DNA of 64,000 nt, taken from Cherax quadricarinatus. Lineage: Eukaryota > Arthropoda > Malacostraca > Decapoda > Parastacidae. The stretch covers positions 1,090,796 to 1,154,795 of the forward strand of contig NC_091378.1 of the NCBI RefSeq assembly GCF_038502225.1, given 5' to 3'. Below, piece after piece: positions 12,101-21,800 of the stretch. The notes under the pieces were generated by a model. That model was not told the DNA's origin. It was given only the letters and a program-made list of their open reading frames with translations, and did not search any database. A program made the position numbers and the translations under genes. Numbering within the stretch: the first letter of the stretch is position 1; each line of letters starts with the position of its first letter.

Positions 12101-14571
12101 TTTTTGCTTATTTCTCTTCCTCAGGAGCTTTACAAGGCTGTATCAGCCAGAAACCCTGTCACAGACATTCCTGCAATGGCTAACGTGACAGATATTCCTG
12201 ACTGGTGAGTAAGTCACAATTTTCAATTTAAAAGATATTTTTTTTTTTTTTTTTGTAGAAACTCTACAGAGTTGCAGCCATTAGAAACGTCTTCAGTGAC
12301 TTTGGTTCAGCTTTGAGCTGTAAAGATAACCCTGACCTGTAAGTAATGTTTTTCTGAACTTCTGGTCTAACAAGGGTGAGCAGGTGTTGTTTCTGTTCAT
12401 TTATACTGCATACAGTCACTGACATTTGCTTTAAAGGGATAATCATCACTACAGTATCATTGTACACATGCTTGCCACATTCATCATTTATATGTGGTAG
12501 ATTGGAGCATTTACTACCCCACCTCACTAGGGTTGTACTCAGCAGTATAATATACACCTAGGTGGGCCCCGCTTTATAGCATTTTGCTAATGCAGTGGTT
12601 TTCAATTATACCCGTTCTTCATTTATTCAGACTTCCTATTAAAATATATTCACCATTCACTAAGCTAAAGATGAAAATATTTGAGGTAAGTAATGTGTGT
12701 ACTGTATATGTATTTTTTAGGCCTAGCTCTAAAGTATTATGGGATATGCAAATAGAGTATACTCGAGTATGAGGGTAGGCAGATTAAGCAACTTTCAAAT
12801 ACTAGCTTTGGTGATAATGTGTGTTTAATTATTATATATAATATGGTGCTTATGTTTTCCCAACTTCCTTTATTACCATATTTTAGTAAGTGACATTTGT
12901 AATGGCAACCATTGAATTTGATTTCTACTCTATAATTCTCACATTTGTTGTAGGACATTCGTTGAGACTGGCTTTCCACACAAACATGGAAAAGTGCCAG
13001 ATGGAGCAACACTTGGCAAAATGCTTGAGATGTCACCCATCAGCCGCATTGATTCCTTGAAGACTCCCGTCCTGTTTTTGGTTGGAAAGAACGATGCTCG
13101 TGTTCCTCCTTCTCAAAGTTTCAACTTCTACAAGATGTTGCTAGCTCGTGGTGTTCAGACAGAGTAAGTAGACATCCTCCTGTTAATTTTCTTTAGATAT
13201 AGTATTATTATTATAATCAAAAGAAAGCGCTAAACCTGCCAGGGTCATACAGCGCTGCAGGGTAGGAATTGATGGAGGATCTAAGGATAAATAAGGGTGG
13301 AGATGACAATAAAGGTAAAGTTAGGAGGGGCTGTGAGGAGTGCTAAAGGAAGGATTATCAAAGTTTGTGTAATAAATCAGTTGCTGTCAAAAAGTCAAAG
13401 AGGGAGTCTGTGGCAAAGGTGGGTCCGTCAACAAGGAGGGAAAATAAAGTAAGGGTATTAGAGCGGTGACGACGTTGGAGGAAAATTATGTGTTCTCATT
13501 GATAGGCAGGACAGTCCAATAGAATATGGGAAACTGAAACAGGAACTCGACAATTCTCACAAAGTGGAACATGATGCCTCTCCGTGAGTTAGACAAGGGT
13601 GTCCAATGCAAAGACGAGAGTGTTGTCTCCCAACCTCAGTATTGATGACAAGAAGGCGGCCAGAAACCCAAACTTGGTGTGATAGAATGTAATTTATGAG
13701 TCATATTAGCCCAACATTGTTGCCAACAGTTGCAAAAGTGGGTAGAGATTACAGTAAAATAGTCAAGAGAATGGAATACCTCTATATGAAACTGGTAGGC
13801 CATGTACTGCAGATTGCACAGCAGAGTCTGCCTGCTCATTGCCCTGAACATCAACATGACCAGGGACCCAACGGAAAATGATTTATTTATGCTAGTAATG
13901 CGGCTTAACCAGAGTTGTATATGAAGAACTAGGGGATGAGGTAAATCAAACTTTTTAATAGTTTGCAAAACACTAAAGGAGTCTAAGATGATTACAAACT
14001 TTGAAGTAGGCACAGAGCTGTGAATCAATAAGGAAATTAGCATAACTTATGTCTTTAAGAATAATTTCAATGCTACCATTGAGAAACTAATTCAGTATAT
14101 GAGAATGCTTTATGAAGATACTTTTTAACAGCCACTTTTAAATTTTATAGTGAAAGTGCTTCATAAAAGAAGTGAAATTAGAAAAAAGAAAGAAGTCAGT
14201 CTTAGAATAAAAGGTAATGAAAGAGTGGGCTAATATGAAAAAAATTATTTTAGGATATACAAGGCTGATTGCAAGTGCCATGACTGTCTTGCTGTTAGTA
14301 GTTGGAGGCTCAAGCTTCCACTACTACTTGCACTGAATAACCACCACAGGTTTAACATTTGATCATTTGAATGTAGAGTAATATAGAAACACTTTCATGA
14401 TGAGAGCAGTTTGATGCATACAGAATTTGTAGTTTTAATATTTTTTTTTATTTTACCCACAGACTCCATTTGTATGATGACTGTCATCCTCTAAGCAAAG
14501 TGGACACAGAAGTGGATTCACTTATCCACACTGCCTTATGGTTTTGGAAGCACAAGCATACAGTTTGTTAA
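3143..14571 (+). CDS. APEH: Acylamino-acid-releasing enzyme (acylaminoacyl-peptidase), C-terminal eight exons
   Basis: Cytosolic serine peptidase that removes N-acylated amino acids from blocked peptides (prolyl oligopeptidase family, S9C). Exons: 3143-3317, 3985-4148, 6020-6164, 6290-6521, 7563-7653, 12125-12204, 12954-13163, 14463-14571. All have AG/GT borders with compatible phases; together they make 1206 nt, or 401 residues plus TAA. Exon 1 reads WLNDSQRVVFST, the end of the propeller domain. Later exons give PHGGPHS (oxyanion region), NYRGSLGFG, GGSHGG with the nucleophile Ser at 7609-7611, TDIPDW, GKNDARVP with Asp at 13093-13095, and His at 14485-14487 (DDCHPL). Ser-to-Asp spacing is 88 residues and Asp-to-His is 31, close to what I recall for mammalian APEH (587/675/707). 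The N-terminal half must lie upstream of the window. The acceptors at 6019 and 7562 were chosen because they alone keep the frame and the family spacing. The 4.47-kb intron after the nucleophile exon contains an LTR-type insertion. No in-frame damage seen. Confidence 0.93.
3318..3984 (+). other. APEH intron, short repeat tails
   Basis: No gene. At about 3838-3930 there is a weak sense-strand match to the RTE/SINE tail motif (CCTCAGTGGGAGATGGCC). The remainder is AT-rich and I do not recognise it. Confidence 0.4.
5365..5490 (-). pseudogene. Tigger/pogo-type transposase, N-terminal remnant
   Basis: On the minus strand the frame from 5490 reads MMAPKASGGTKRRRKCVVL, then SVKQKPELIKKVELGTSV. This is the typical start of Tigger/jerky-type transposases and CENP-B: a basic leader followed by the first helices of the psq-type helix-turn-helix (pattern L-x-x-K-x-E-x-I-x-x-x-E-x-G). 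Only about 40 residues are recognisable, and the rest of the transposase (HTH_Tnp and DDE domains) is missing. It is the only trace of the enzyme class expected to move the TA-flanked MITEs elsewhere in the window. The assignment is by motif, not by a database search. Confidence 0.6.
5747..5930 (-). mobile_element. SINE-like repeat fragments (two tails)
   Basis: This is the reverse complement of the 3' half of the SINE-like family (GGCGACTAAAATGCCGGGAG block and tail). A second partial tail at 5894-5927 repeats the CAAACCAGCCGTATCCCACC motif. It ends about 90 bp before the APEH exon at 6020. Confidence 0.7.
6522..7562 (+). other. APEH intron
   Basis: No gene. A reverse SINE-like copy is at 7299-7487 (listed separately). 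The rest is AT-rich, without a repeat I recognise. Confidence 0.4.
7299..7487 (-). mobile_element. SINE-like repeat fragment
   Basis: Reverse complement of the tail and central block of the family defined at 45728-46194. The diagnostic segment GGGGTTACTAGCCCCTTGCT and the CCATGGGGAAGTGG-equivalent are both present. It lies within 75 bp of the APEH exon at 7563. Confidence 0.75.
7809..7934 (+). repeat. 36-bp tandem repeat, about 3.5 units
   Basis: Three near-perfect 36-bp units, starting at 7809, 7845 and 7881, plus a partial unit at 7917. The period is a multiple of three, so two frames stay open (for example YFIHSPSPVLFM repeated). The array is inside an APEH intron and there is no reason to think it is translated. 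Confidence 0.9.
8155..8270 (-). mobile_element. RTE-like LINE 3' tail, solo fragment
   Basis: Reverse complement of the RTE 3' UTR (CCCACCAAGGCA and TCACTCCATCACTG blocks). It is diverged from the young copies and carries no coding sequence. Confidence 0.6.
8488..9844. repeat. Left long terminal repeat (1357 bp)
   Basis: AT-rich first third with an AATAAA at 8543-8548. The middle has clustered CAGTGTCAC/CAGTGTTCCAC motifs, then an 85-bp minisatellite (9239-9745), then a GC-rich end. The open frames at 8859-9050 (+) and 9171-8905 (-) recur in the right copy only because the DNA is duplicated. Confidence 0.8.
9239..9745. repeat. 85-bp minisatellite inside the left LTR
   Basis: Units begin with CCAGTAGA at 9239 (diverged, 82 bp), 9321, 9406, 9491, 9576 and 9661, with an exact 85-bp period. 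Each unit contains two near-repeats of a GGTACCTACTG / GGTACATACT half-unit, which hints that the 85-mer arose from a shorter ancestral repeat. Confidence 0.92.
9845..9968. other. 124-bp internal region between the LTRs
   Basis: It starts CCCCCACCACAAAAGG and ends GGCCACTCATA. It contains repeats of ATCCCGGA and ATCATT. No coding potential, primer-binding site or purine tract can be recognised. Confidence 0.6.
9969..11308. repeat. Right long terminal repeat (1340 bp)
   Basis: Same content as the left repeat, with the minisatellite at 10720-11209. The first 85-bp unit here is 68 bp long (10802 to 10870), missing the GGTACATACTATTTCTA segment; that 17-bp deletion fully accounts for the length difference. 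Confidence 0.85.
11320..11720 (-). pseudogene. Unidentified degenerate coding remnant
   Basis: Two consecutive minus-strand frames (11716-11531 and 11515-11279) read KRPYDDTDLSIWNKCGVSN ... RAERSIEERVLEVLSEE and then DKSLLNVLCSGSTAGHFF. They are separated by a stop. The composition is protein-like and charged, unlike the surrounding intron. I do not recognise the family; a decayed transposable-element ORF is the likeliest explanation. Confidence 0.3.
12562..12770. mobile_element. Tigger-like DNA element, left end
   Basis: It begins GGGCCCCGCTTTATAGC, the inverted counterpart of the ends at 2919-2942 and 43760-43793 (GGCGTTATGG-type terminal repeat). An AT-rich diverged body follows. No partner end is seen inside this intron. 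Confidence 0.5.
13205..13700 (+). repeat. Dispersed SINE-like repeat (cgctaaacc family)
   Basis: Starts with ATTATAATCAAAAG, then AAGCGCTAAACCTGCCAGGG and a CATACAGCGC block. The same head occurs at 2308, 49490, 53998 and 54996-55225. It lies in the last APEH intron. The tRNA-like box structure was not verified. Confidence 0.6.
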
Positions 14572-14936
14572 TGACCAGCAGTTCTGAATGATACAGATGT
14601 AACACTGTGAATATTAGTGTTTTAATAGTGAAGGGACAAAGAGTAATTAAATTGTTTTTATATAGAATTATGGCTCAGAAGCAGTGTATAAGAATGAGAC
14701 ATCTTGTTAAAAATGCCAAACTCGTGTCAGTCATACATCGTACAATTGTAAAACACTGTCCATATTTGAAACCCTTGACTTGTTTATTGAACAGGTTGAA
14801 TGACCCATATTTTGATTGTAATAGCCTTCTGGCATACAGTTTTATGGATTGACATTATTGATTTTTCAGAGTTTTATATTCGTGATGAACCTGTAAGGAT
14901 CATATTGCACCTGAGAAATGGGAGGGAATTGGAAAT

Positions 14937-15860
14937 TAAAAGCCTTCATCAGCACCAAAGCACCCATATCCCCTTGAAGGTTTTCTTGCAGATTATTATA
15001 CTTGTAGGTAAGTGATAAATCTATAGGTAGTCAAACATCACCCATTCCTTGCTAATCAAGTTTATTTAAAAGTTATTCTCTAAATTCCACAAAGCATCTT
15101 GAGTCATATACCTTCATGTTTCTGAACAAGACTAGAGTGAAGGAAATACATACCAACACTGATGAAAGGACATTAGTGTGCACACACACTTAGAACACAT
15201 TTATTGGATATGTATGGACATCGTGGTTTAGTATGCTGTTTTGATTATAATTATTGGATGTTTTAGTCCTGGGATTTTGGTCACTCCAAATGTTGAAAGA
15301 ATGAGAAAACAGTATATAGTGGAGACTGCAAGTCATATGGGTGATGGTCATGTGAAGTGTCACGTCTAACTGCAGTGTTGTGGTACTTGGAAAGCTGCTA
15401 TTCAGTGCTACTTTCCAGCTGCCACATATTCCAGTTAGATGTGACACTTTGCATGACCATCACCCATGACTCTGTCTCCACTATATATACTGTTTTCTCA
15501 TTCCCTTTTAACATTTGAAGTGACCAAAGTCCCAGGACTGCAACATATCCAATAATTATCATCAAAACAGCACACTAAACCACGATGGCCATACATATAC
15601 AATAAACGTGTTCCAAGTATGTGTGTGTGAATGCGCTAATGTCCTTTCATCAGTGTTGGTGTGTACTTCTTTCACTCTAGTCTTGTTCAGAAACATGACA
15701 GTATGTGATTCAAGATGCTTTGTGGAATTATTTTGGAGAATAAATAACTATTAAATAAACTTGATTAGCAAGGAATGGGTGTTTGTCTATAGATTTATCA
15801 TTTGCCTATGAGTATAATCTGCAAGGGGATATGGGTGCTTTGATGCTGATGAAGGCTCTT
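14937..15860. repeat. Long imperfect palindrome 1 (arms about 430 bp)
   Basis: The left arm 14941-15372 is the reverse complement of 15432-15860, with about 60 bp of loop. Matching landmarks include AGCACCCATATCCCC/GGGGATATGGGTGCT at the outside, TTCTGAACAAGACTAGAGTG and its complement in the middle, and CTAACTG/CAGTTAG at the loop. By eye the arms are close to 90% identical with small indels. A small second inverted repeat (GGCTCTTAATCC) follows at 15855-15884. No transposase or TSD was found. RNA read through this block would form a long hairpin. Confidence 0.9.
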
Positions 15861-16009
15861 AATCCCTTGGATTAAGAGCCTTCATCAAATGTGGCTCTTC
15901 CCAAGTAGTGTATAACTTTTTGAGTTGAAGCTTTATTTTTGGTGTAAATAAAACTATATATGTAATAAACTGCTTTTATTTGCCATCTCATAAACAATAT
16001 AGGGCAAAG

Positions 16010-17440
16010 TGACTCGCCTAACACTGAAGTAACTGTCATAGAAACAGTTTGCTCACCAAGGGCCTTTATCAATCCAATACATACATAAAAGCAGGTTAGT
16101 GTAAAGGTCAGCTGTAGCATAGGCAGGTGACACAAAATGACATCACCTGATGATTGTGCTGATGGCTTAAAATCAAACACTGGAGATGCTGAAGTTCCCT
16201 GTGTTCTGCATAACTGTATTAAGACAGATGACTAGATTCTAAAAAACACCATTTAAATCTTCCTCAATGATAAGTTTGGCATCATTTCACGTGATCAAGT
16301 GGGCATGAATGATACAGGCATCATTAACACTGTCAGTAGGGCAGATGCATTAATGCTCATTGACACAAGCATGCAAGTCTCTGGTATACGTACTCGCATC
16401 CTCCACATGGTATAAAATCCAGCTTTGGTTTCAACTAGACTTTCGAGTTTCCTGCTCGTTAAATCTCTAACGGTAGTGGCTGGGAGTAGTGCTACTCTTA
16501 AGACTGCACTTAAAGAAGGAAACAGCAACTAGCCACCTTACTGTTGGAAATGATAAATCTTCCCCAAGATCTGTCAAGCCTGGAATGTATGATACACAGA
16601 CCAAGTCTCGAGGCACTGATGAAAATAAGAGGAGGAGGTGCAGTTTACAGATCTGGTGAATGTAGTTACATCCTTCAAAAGTACTCAGAGCTACATACCC
16701 TGTAGTCCCACAGTAAGAACTTCAATTCTTTCTGATGGCTTACAGGGTATGTAGTCCTAAATACCTAGAAATGGAATGCGACATTCAACAGATTTTTCCT
16801 AAACTACACTTTCCCTTTCATTTCATCAATGACTAGCTGCTCTGTTCTGAGGATCATCCACACCCCATGTTTAACAAATCTTGGTCAAGCTCTTATCATT
16901 CCCAATGGTTAATATTTCCAGCTCCTTCACTAAATGCAATATTAGAGTAGCTGCTACTACCAGCACTATCATTAAAGACTTGACAAGCAAAAACCCACTA
17001 GTTCAAACTAGAGCTGGAATTTGTCATACTATGTAGAGGATGAGAGAAAATACACAGACAAAACACACCTGCATCAATACGCTTACCATACTGACAATAT
17101 TTATGTCTGTGCTATTCATAGGAACAGCCATGACCACTTGATGAGGTTTAATAATGCCAAACTTAAGGAAGAGGATCTAAAGTTTTTTAGAATCAGTGAC
17201 CATCTGTTTTAACAATACAATTGTGCAGAACACAGGGAGCTTCTGCATCTCCAGGGTTTTAGCTAAATTGATTTTAGGACATCAAGACACAATCATCAGG
17301 TGAAGACATCATTTTGTGCCATTAACCTATACAACAGCTGAATTCCATGCTACCACATATTTCCGTTTTCATGTCTATTGGATTCATAAAGCCCTTGACA
17401 GGCAAAATGTTTCCATGACAGGGTTACCTTGTGTACCATA
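16010..17440. repeat. Long imperfect palindrome 2 (arms about 690 bp)
   Basis: The left arm 16010-16700 pairs with 17440-16740. Landmarks: CACAAAATGACATCACCTG against its complement near 17300, GTTCTGCATAACTGTATT against 17215, and TACATACCCTGTAG at 16693 against CTACAGGGTATGTA-type sequence at 16745. Identity looks like 70-80%, so this is older than palindrome 1, only 150 bp away. Short open frames inside it (for example 16180-15872, - strand) are not supported as genes. Confidence 0.8.
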
Positions 17441-17534
17441 AGTCTCTTTGACAGAGGCACAGAGATATGACAGCTCAGATGTCCCTCCAAATATCCACAT
17501 CCCTCAGTTATAGTGAAGGCACTGTTCTTCTCAC

Positions 17535-18500
17535 TTCTAGAACTCATGTCCAGCTAACCAGTTTCCCTAAATCCCTTCACAAAATGTTACCTTGCTCACA
17601 CTCCAACAACTTGTCAAGTCCCAAAAACCATTTGCCTCCACTCCTATCTAACATGCTTACACACGCCTGCTGGATGTCCAAGCCCCTTGCATATACAACC
17701 TCCTTTACTACCTTTACTTGGGCGACCCCTACCCCACCTTTCCTCCACTACAGATTTATATAGCCTTCAAGTCATCCTATATTGCCCCATCCTCTCTAAA
17801 TGTCTAAACCTCAACAACCCCTCCTCAGCCCTCTGAATAATACTTTTAGTAACTCTGCATCCCCTCCTAATCTTCAAACCACGAATTTTCTGCATAATAT
17901 TTACACCACACATTTACCTCAGACAACTTCTCCACTTCCTCCAACCTCTTCGCTGCAATATTCATACTTCACACCCACACGAGTGTTGGTACCACTATAC
18001 TCTCATAGATTCCTCTTTTTGCCTCCATGGATAACGTTCTTTATCTCCATAGATGCCTCAATGCACCACCCAGCTTTTTCCTCTTTATCAGTTCTATGGT
18101 TCACTTATTCTTACAGACTCATCAGCCAACAAGTCCACTCCCAAATATCTGAACACATTCACTTCCTCAGCAATCTCATTCCAGTCTGACAGCCAAAATT
18201 CATTACCTAATTTTTTGTTACTCTCGCCACCTTGCTCTTTCGTATGTTCACTTTTAATTTCCTTCTTTTACATACCCTCCACCAACTTTTGTAACTTCTC
18301 TACAGAATCCTAAAAGCACCATTTCATTGACATAAAGCAACTGTGACAACTCCCACATTGTACAAGTCTTCATCTTTTAATCCCACACCTCTCCCAAACA
18401 CCTTAGTAGTCACTTCTTTTACAACCCCATCTACATGTTAAACAACCATGGTGATATCACACATCCCTGTATAAGGACTACTTTTACTGGAAAATAATCT
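17535..18500 (-). mobile_element. Old RTE-like LINE remnant
   Basis: The reverse strand matches the RTE RT C-terminal coding region collinearly, from the 3' UTR start (TTGAGTCC-like block near 17545) to the GCCTACTTTTACTGG-equivalent near 18480. It has many indels and substitutions, so no frame remains open. It matches the older RTE subfamily (36533-40912) better than the young one. Confidence 0.7.
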
Positions 18501-18739
18501 CCACTACCTCTAACCACCTCCTCACTGTACTATTCAACACCCATACCTTACACTTGTCTAAAAGTGTTGATACCAACATGCTCTGATTGTTTCATGACCC
18601 AATTTCAACATTTCATAAAGCCAGAGGAAACCTAATGCTATACTTAACCATGTCATGAAGTCACTTGTTATTGCATCTCACTTACCTTACGTGATTTAGA
18701 TCAGGTGCCCCTGTCTTTATATGTGTCCCTTGTACATAT

Positions 18740-18745
18740 TTTATT
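18740..18745 (-). terminator. Polyadenylation signal of the LRR gene
   Basis: AATAAA on the minus strand, 105 bp downstream of the LRR gene's stop codon. It is the first canonical signal after the stop. Confidence 0.5.
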
Positions 18746-18850
18746 CTGTTTTTCCTCAATGTGGGATTGTTTGTGCCAATTACCAGATAACTTGTTAGCA
18801 AGATAACATTACAGAATGCAAACAGGCTTAATTGCAGATGTACATTGCAG

Positions 18851-21800
18851 TTAGTGCTCAGGTTCCCAGTGAGAAAAAACCTGATCAGTAGCACACTTGT
18901 GCTGAACTTCTATGTTAGAGTGCTGGAAGTAGCGCAGTGTTGGAGACAGCAGGAATTTATCCAGTGCTGGAACAACTATTGTACGCAGCGAAGGTAGAGC
19001 CTTTGCAAGACGTGCCAGTGAGAGGCACATTTCTTGTTCTGTGCCAGATGGGAGGCAGCACAACTGGAAAAAAAAAAAAATTCAGTGCTTATATTCTTCC
19101 CTGGATCAAACCTGATTACCTCCAATTTCCCAGGCACTGTATAACCCCTGTGGGTTCAGCACTTCCTCATAAATATAATGCAGTAAACCATCAAGTTAAT
19201 GGACTAATAGGGGCAAGCATGTGGCTAGCAACTGTGGCAGACAAGGATGTGTATGTTTGGCCATGATCATAACACTGAATTTGTAACTAACTGACTGTTA
19301 TTTCCGAATCAACTGACCCAGTGGATTTCTTCTGCGTTTCCACAGTTAGAAACCCTAACAAGATTTTGGGATATGAAATAGACAGGCTGCTCCACTCAAC
19401 ATCTCATGTAACTAAAAAGATCAACATAGCCAAAGCCGGTCTTAGCAGTCTCTTTCGATTCAATCAAGCCCCTCAACATGTCAAAACACATCTGTATAAA
19501 ATGATAATAAGACCAATACTCGAATACCCTTGTGTCCCAATGTCATTAACAACAAAGACCAACATGCTACGGCTACAAAGGGTCCAGAATAGAGCTCTTC
19601 GCTTCATTACCGATACCAGGAGGAGAGACAGAGTTAAAATGGCAGATTTACACATACAACAAGATATTACTGCCATAAATGTACGCCTCGACACTCTAAA
19701 AAAGAAACAACTCTATTCAATGCAAGAACTATACATGCCAGATAGAGAACATCCTATACAAGTGGTAAATACCACGGATTATATAATCAATACTCCTCCT
19801 CACAGGACTCAAAGAATGACTCTCCCACAGAGGGTCCGTCGTTTTATACATAAAGATGATTACCATCGACCCATGATATTGAGCAACCTCCCTGATGAAG
19901 AAGATTGGGTAGCACCAGAACCCTTCTATGTATACTAAGAAAATCATCGCCCCCAATTAGGGAAACATAAAACAATCTAATGTAAAAATTATGCTACTTA
20001 CCATGGCTGGACACCACCTGTAAGAAGCCATTGTTGTGTCATTCCATAAACTGGCCAGAAAATTATTGCCTTTATTGTCGCATAAATATCCGTTGTGCAA
20101 TCGAAAAAAAAAAAAAAAGCAATTGCAACTTGTATAATTACTACCAATTCAGAGTCATGTACTTATATTCTGTTATATCTATGTGACTCTGATGGGTTCG
20201 TCTTATACCTCTTAAAGAATATCTTATCATTTCACGTACACTTTTTAAATTACACCAAAGTGGTTGGGCCACTTACCTTTTATATCCTACCTCTCTCCCC
20301 CCTCCCACCCTTTTCCAAAATTTCTATCCTTACCCATCCTTCTTCCTTACCCATCTCACCAAAGCTCTGGTCTGGATACCGACCGATACTGAAAGAATAA
20401 ATTCTCAGACATAAAAATATAATAACTGTCAGAAATGCCAACAAAAACTAAAACATGTTAATGTGATAAAATTTAAGCTAATCTCTACACGGGGATGCTT
20501 TGATGCTGAAAGATTTTTGATCCAAGGAACTGGATCAACCCTCCTCTTCCTTGGATCAAATTCTCAAGCTGTTGCTGCATGCCCCTATGAGCCAAGCACT
20601 ACCTCGTTATCATTGTGATACGCCAGTTTGTTACGACTATCACAGAACACGAATTTCTATGCCTTAGTAAAGCAAACTGCACTAAGTACAGCCTCTCATC
20701 ACTTAGTAACGTACTCATTTACCAACAACTCGTACTTACAACTGGCCCTCTGACCAGTATGCATACCTAAACAATGTATATTAGAGCTGATTTTCTCTAT
20801 TCTGTTTATTACAACATACAGCCTCTCCTCACTTAACAATGGAGTTCTGTTCCTAATACTGTGTCGGTAAACGAATTCATCGCTAAACTATAATGGTAAT
20901 GTGTCAACCATCTTTGATATTGTTGTATGTTACCGTTGCACCATTTATAACATTCTTAGTATATTTTTAAATGTTTATACAGTAGTGTACCGTATATTGT
21001 AATAAACAGAATAGAGGAAATCAGCTCGTAATATGCATTATTTAGATATGCATGCTGGTCAGAGAGCCCATCATAAGTCTGAGTCATCGGTAAACGAATA
21101 CGTCGCTAAGTGAGAAGAGGCTGTACAGTACACTACTGTATAAACATTTAAAAATATACCAGAAATGTTATAAATGGTGCAAAGGTGACATTAAACAATA
21201 TCAAAGATGGTTGACACAAACCTACTACCATTATAGTATGCTCCTCACTTAGCGATAAATTCGTTTACCGACGTGGTCTTAGGAACGGAACTCCATCATT
21301 AAGTGAGGAGAGGCTGTACACATTATGAAAGCGTGCAGAGGTACAAGCTGTACTACCTGTTCCAACTGAGTCAAAACAGGGTCAATCCGCGTCTGGTCTG
21401 TGGCAACGCTGACTAAAGCATTGCCAGTACACGTTAAGTTTTCTCTCCTGTGACTCAGGGAGCCCATCCACATCCCCATACATAAATTCCGAAGGTTTGG
21501 AACCCTCTCCAGAAGACTCAGGAGGAAGGCCTGCAAAAGAGTAAAACAATTAGCAACCATGACTCTGATGGCTGAATGAGAACACATTTCCTACAGAAAT
21601 GATGTGTGTACTAAGTACTTTCCTGTATGATCACAATTAAATTGTAATTCTCAAAATTCTTGAAGTGTAAGTTAATAAAATATTATCATAAAATAAATTA
21701 CTGAAATTTCATTGTAGTATTTATTTCATGAAATGCTAAGTCTGTGTGATCAGCAATACTGCATAAAAGTATGTGCCACACCCTGTTTAACTGCAGATTT

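Noticed and set aside
13636..14043. 135-codon minus-strand ORF in the last APEH intron
   Set aside because: It overlaps a SINE-like repeat, has no recognised domain and runs antisense to APEH.
15872..16528. Minus-strand frames 16180-15872 and 16528-16295
   Set aside because: They lie in the left arm of palindrome 2, and the equivalent right-arm sequence does not conserve the frames.
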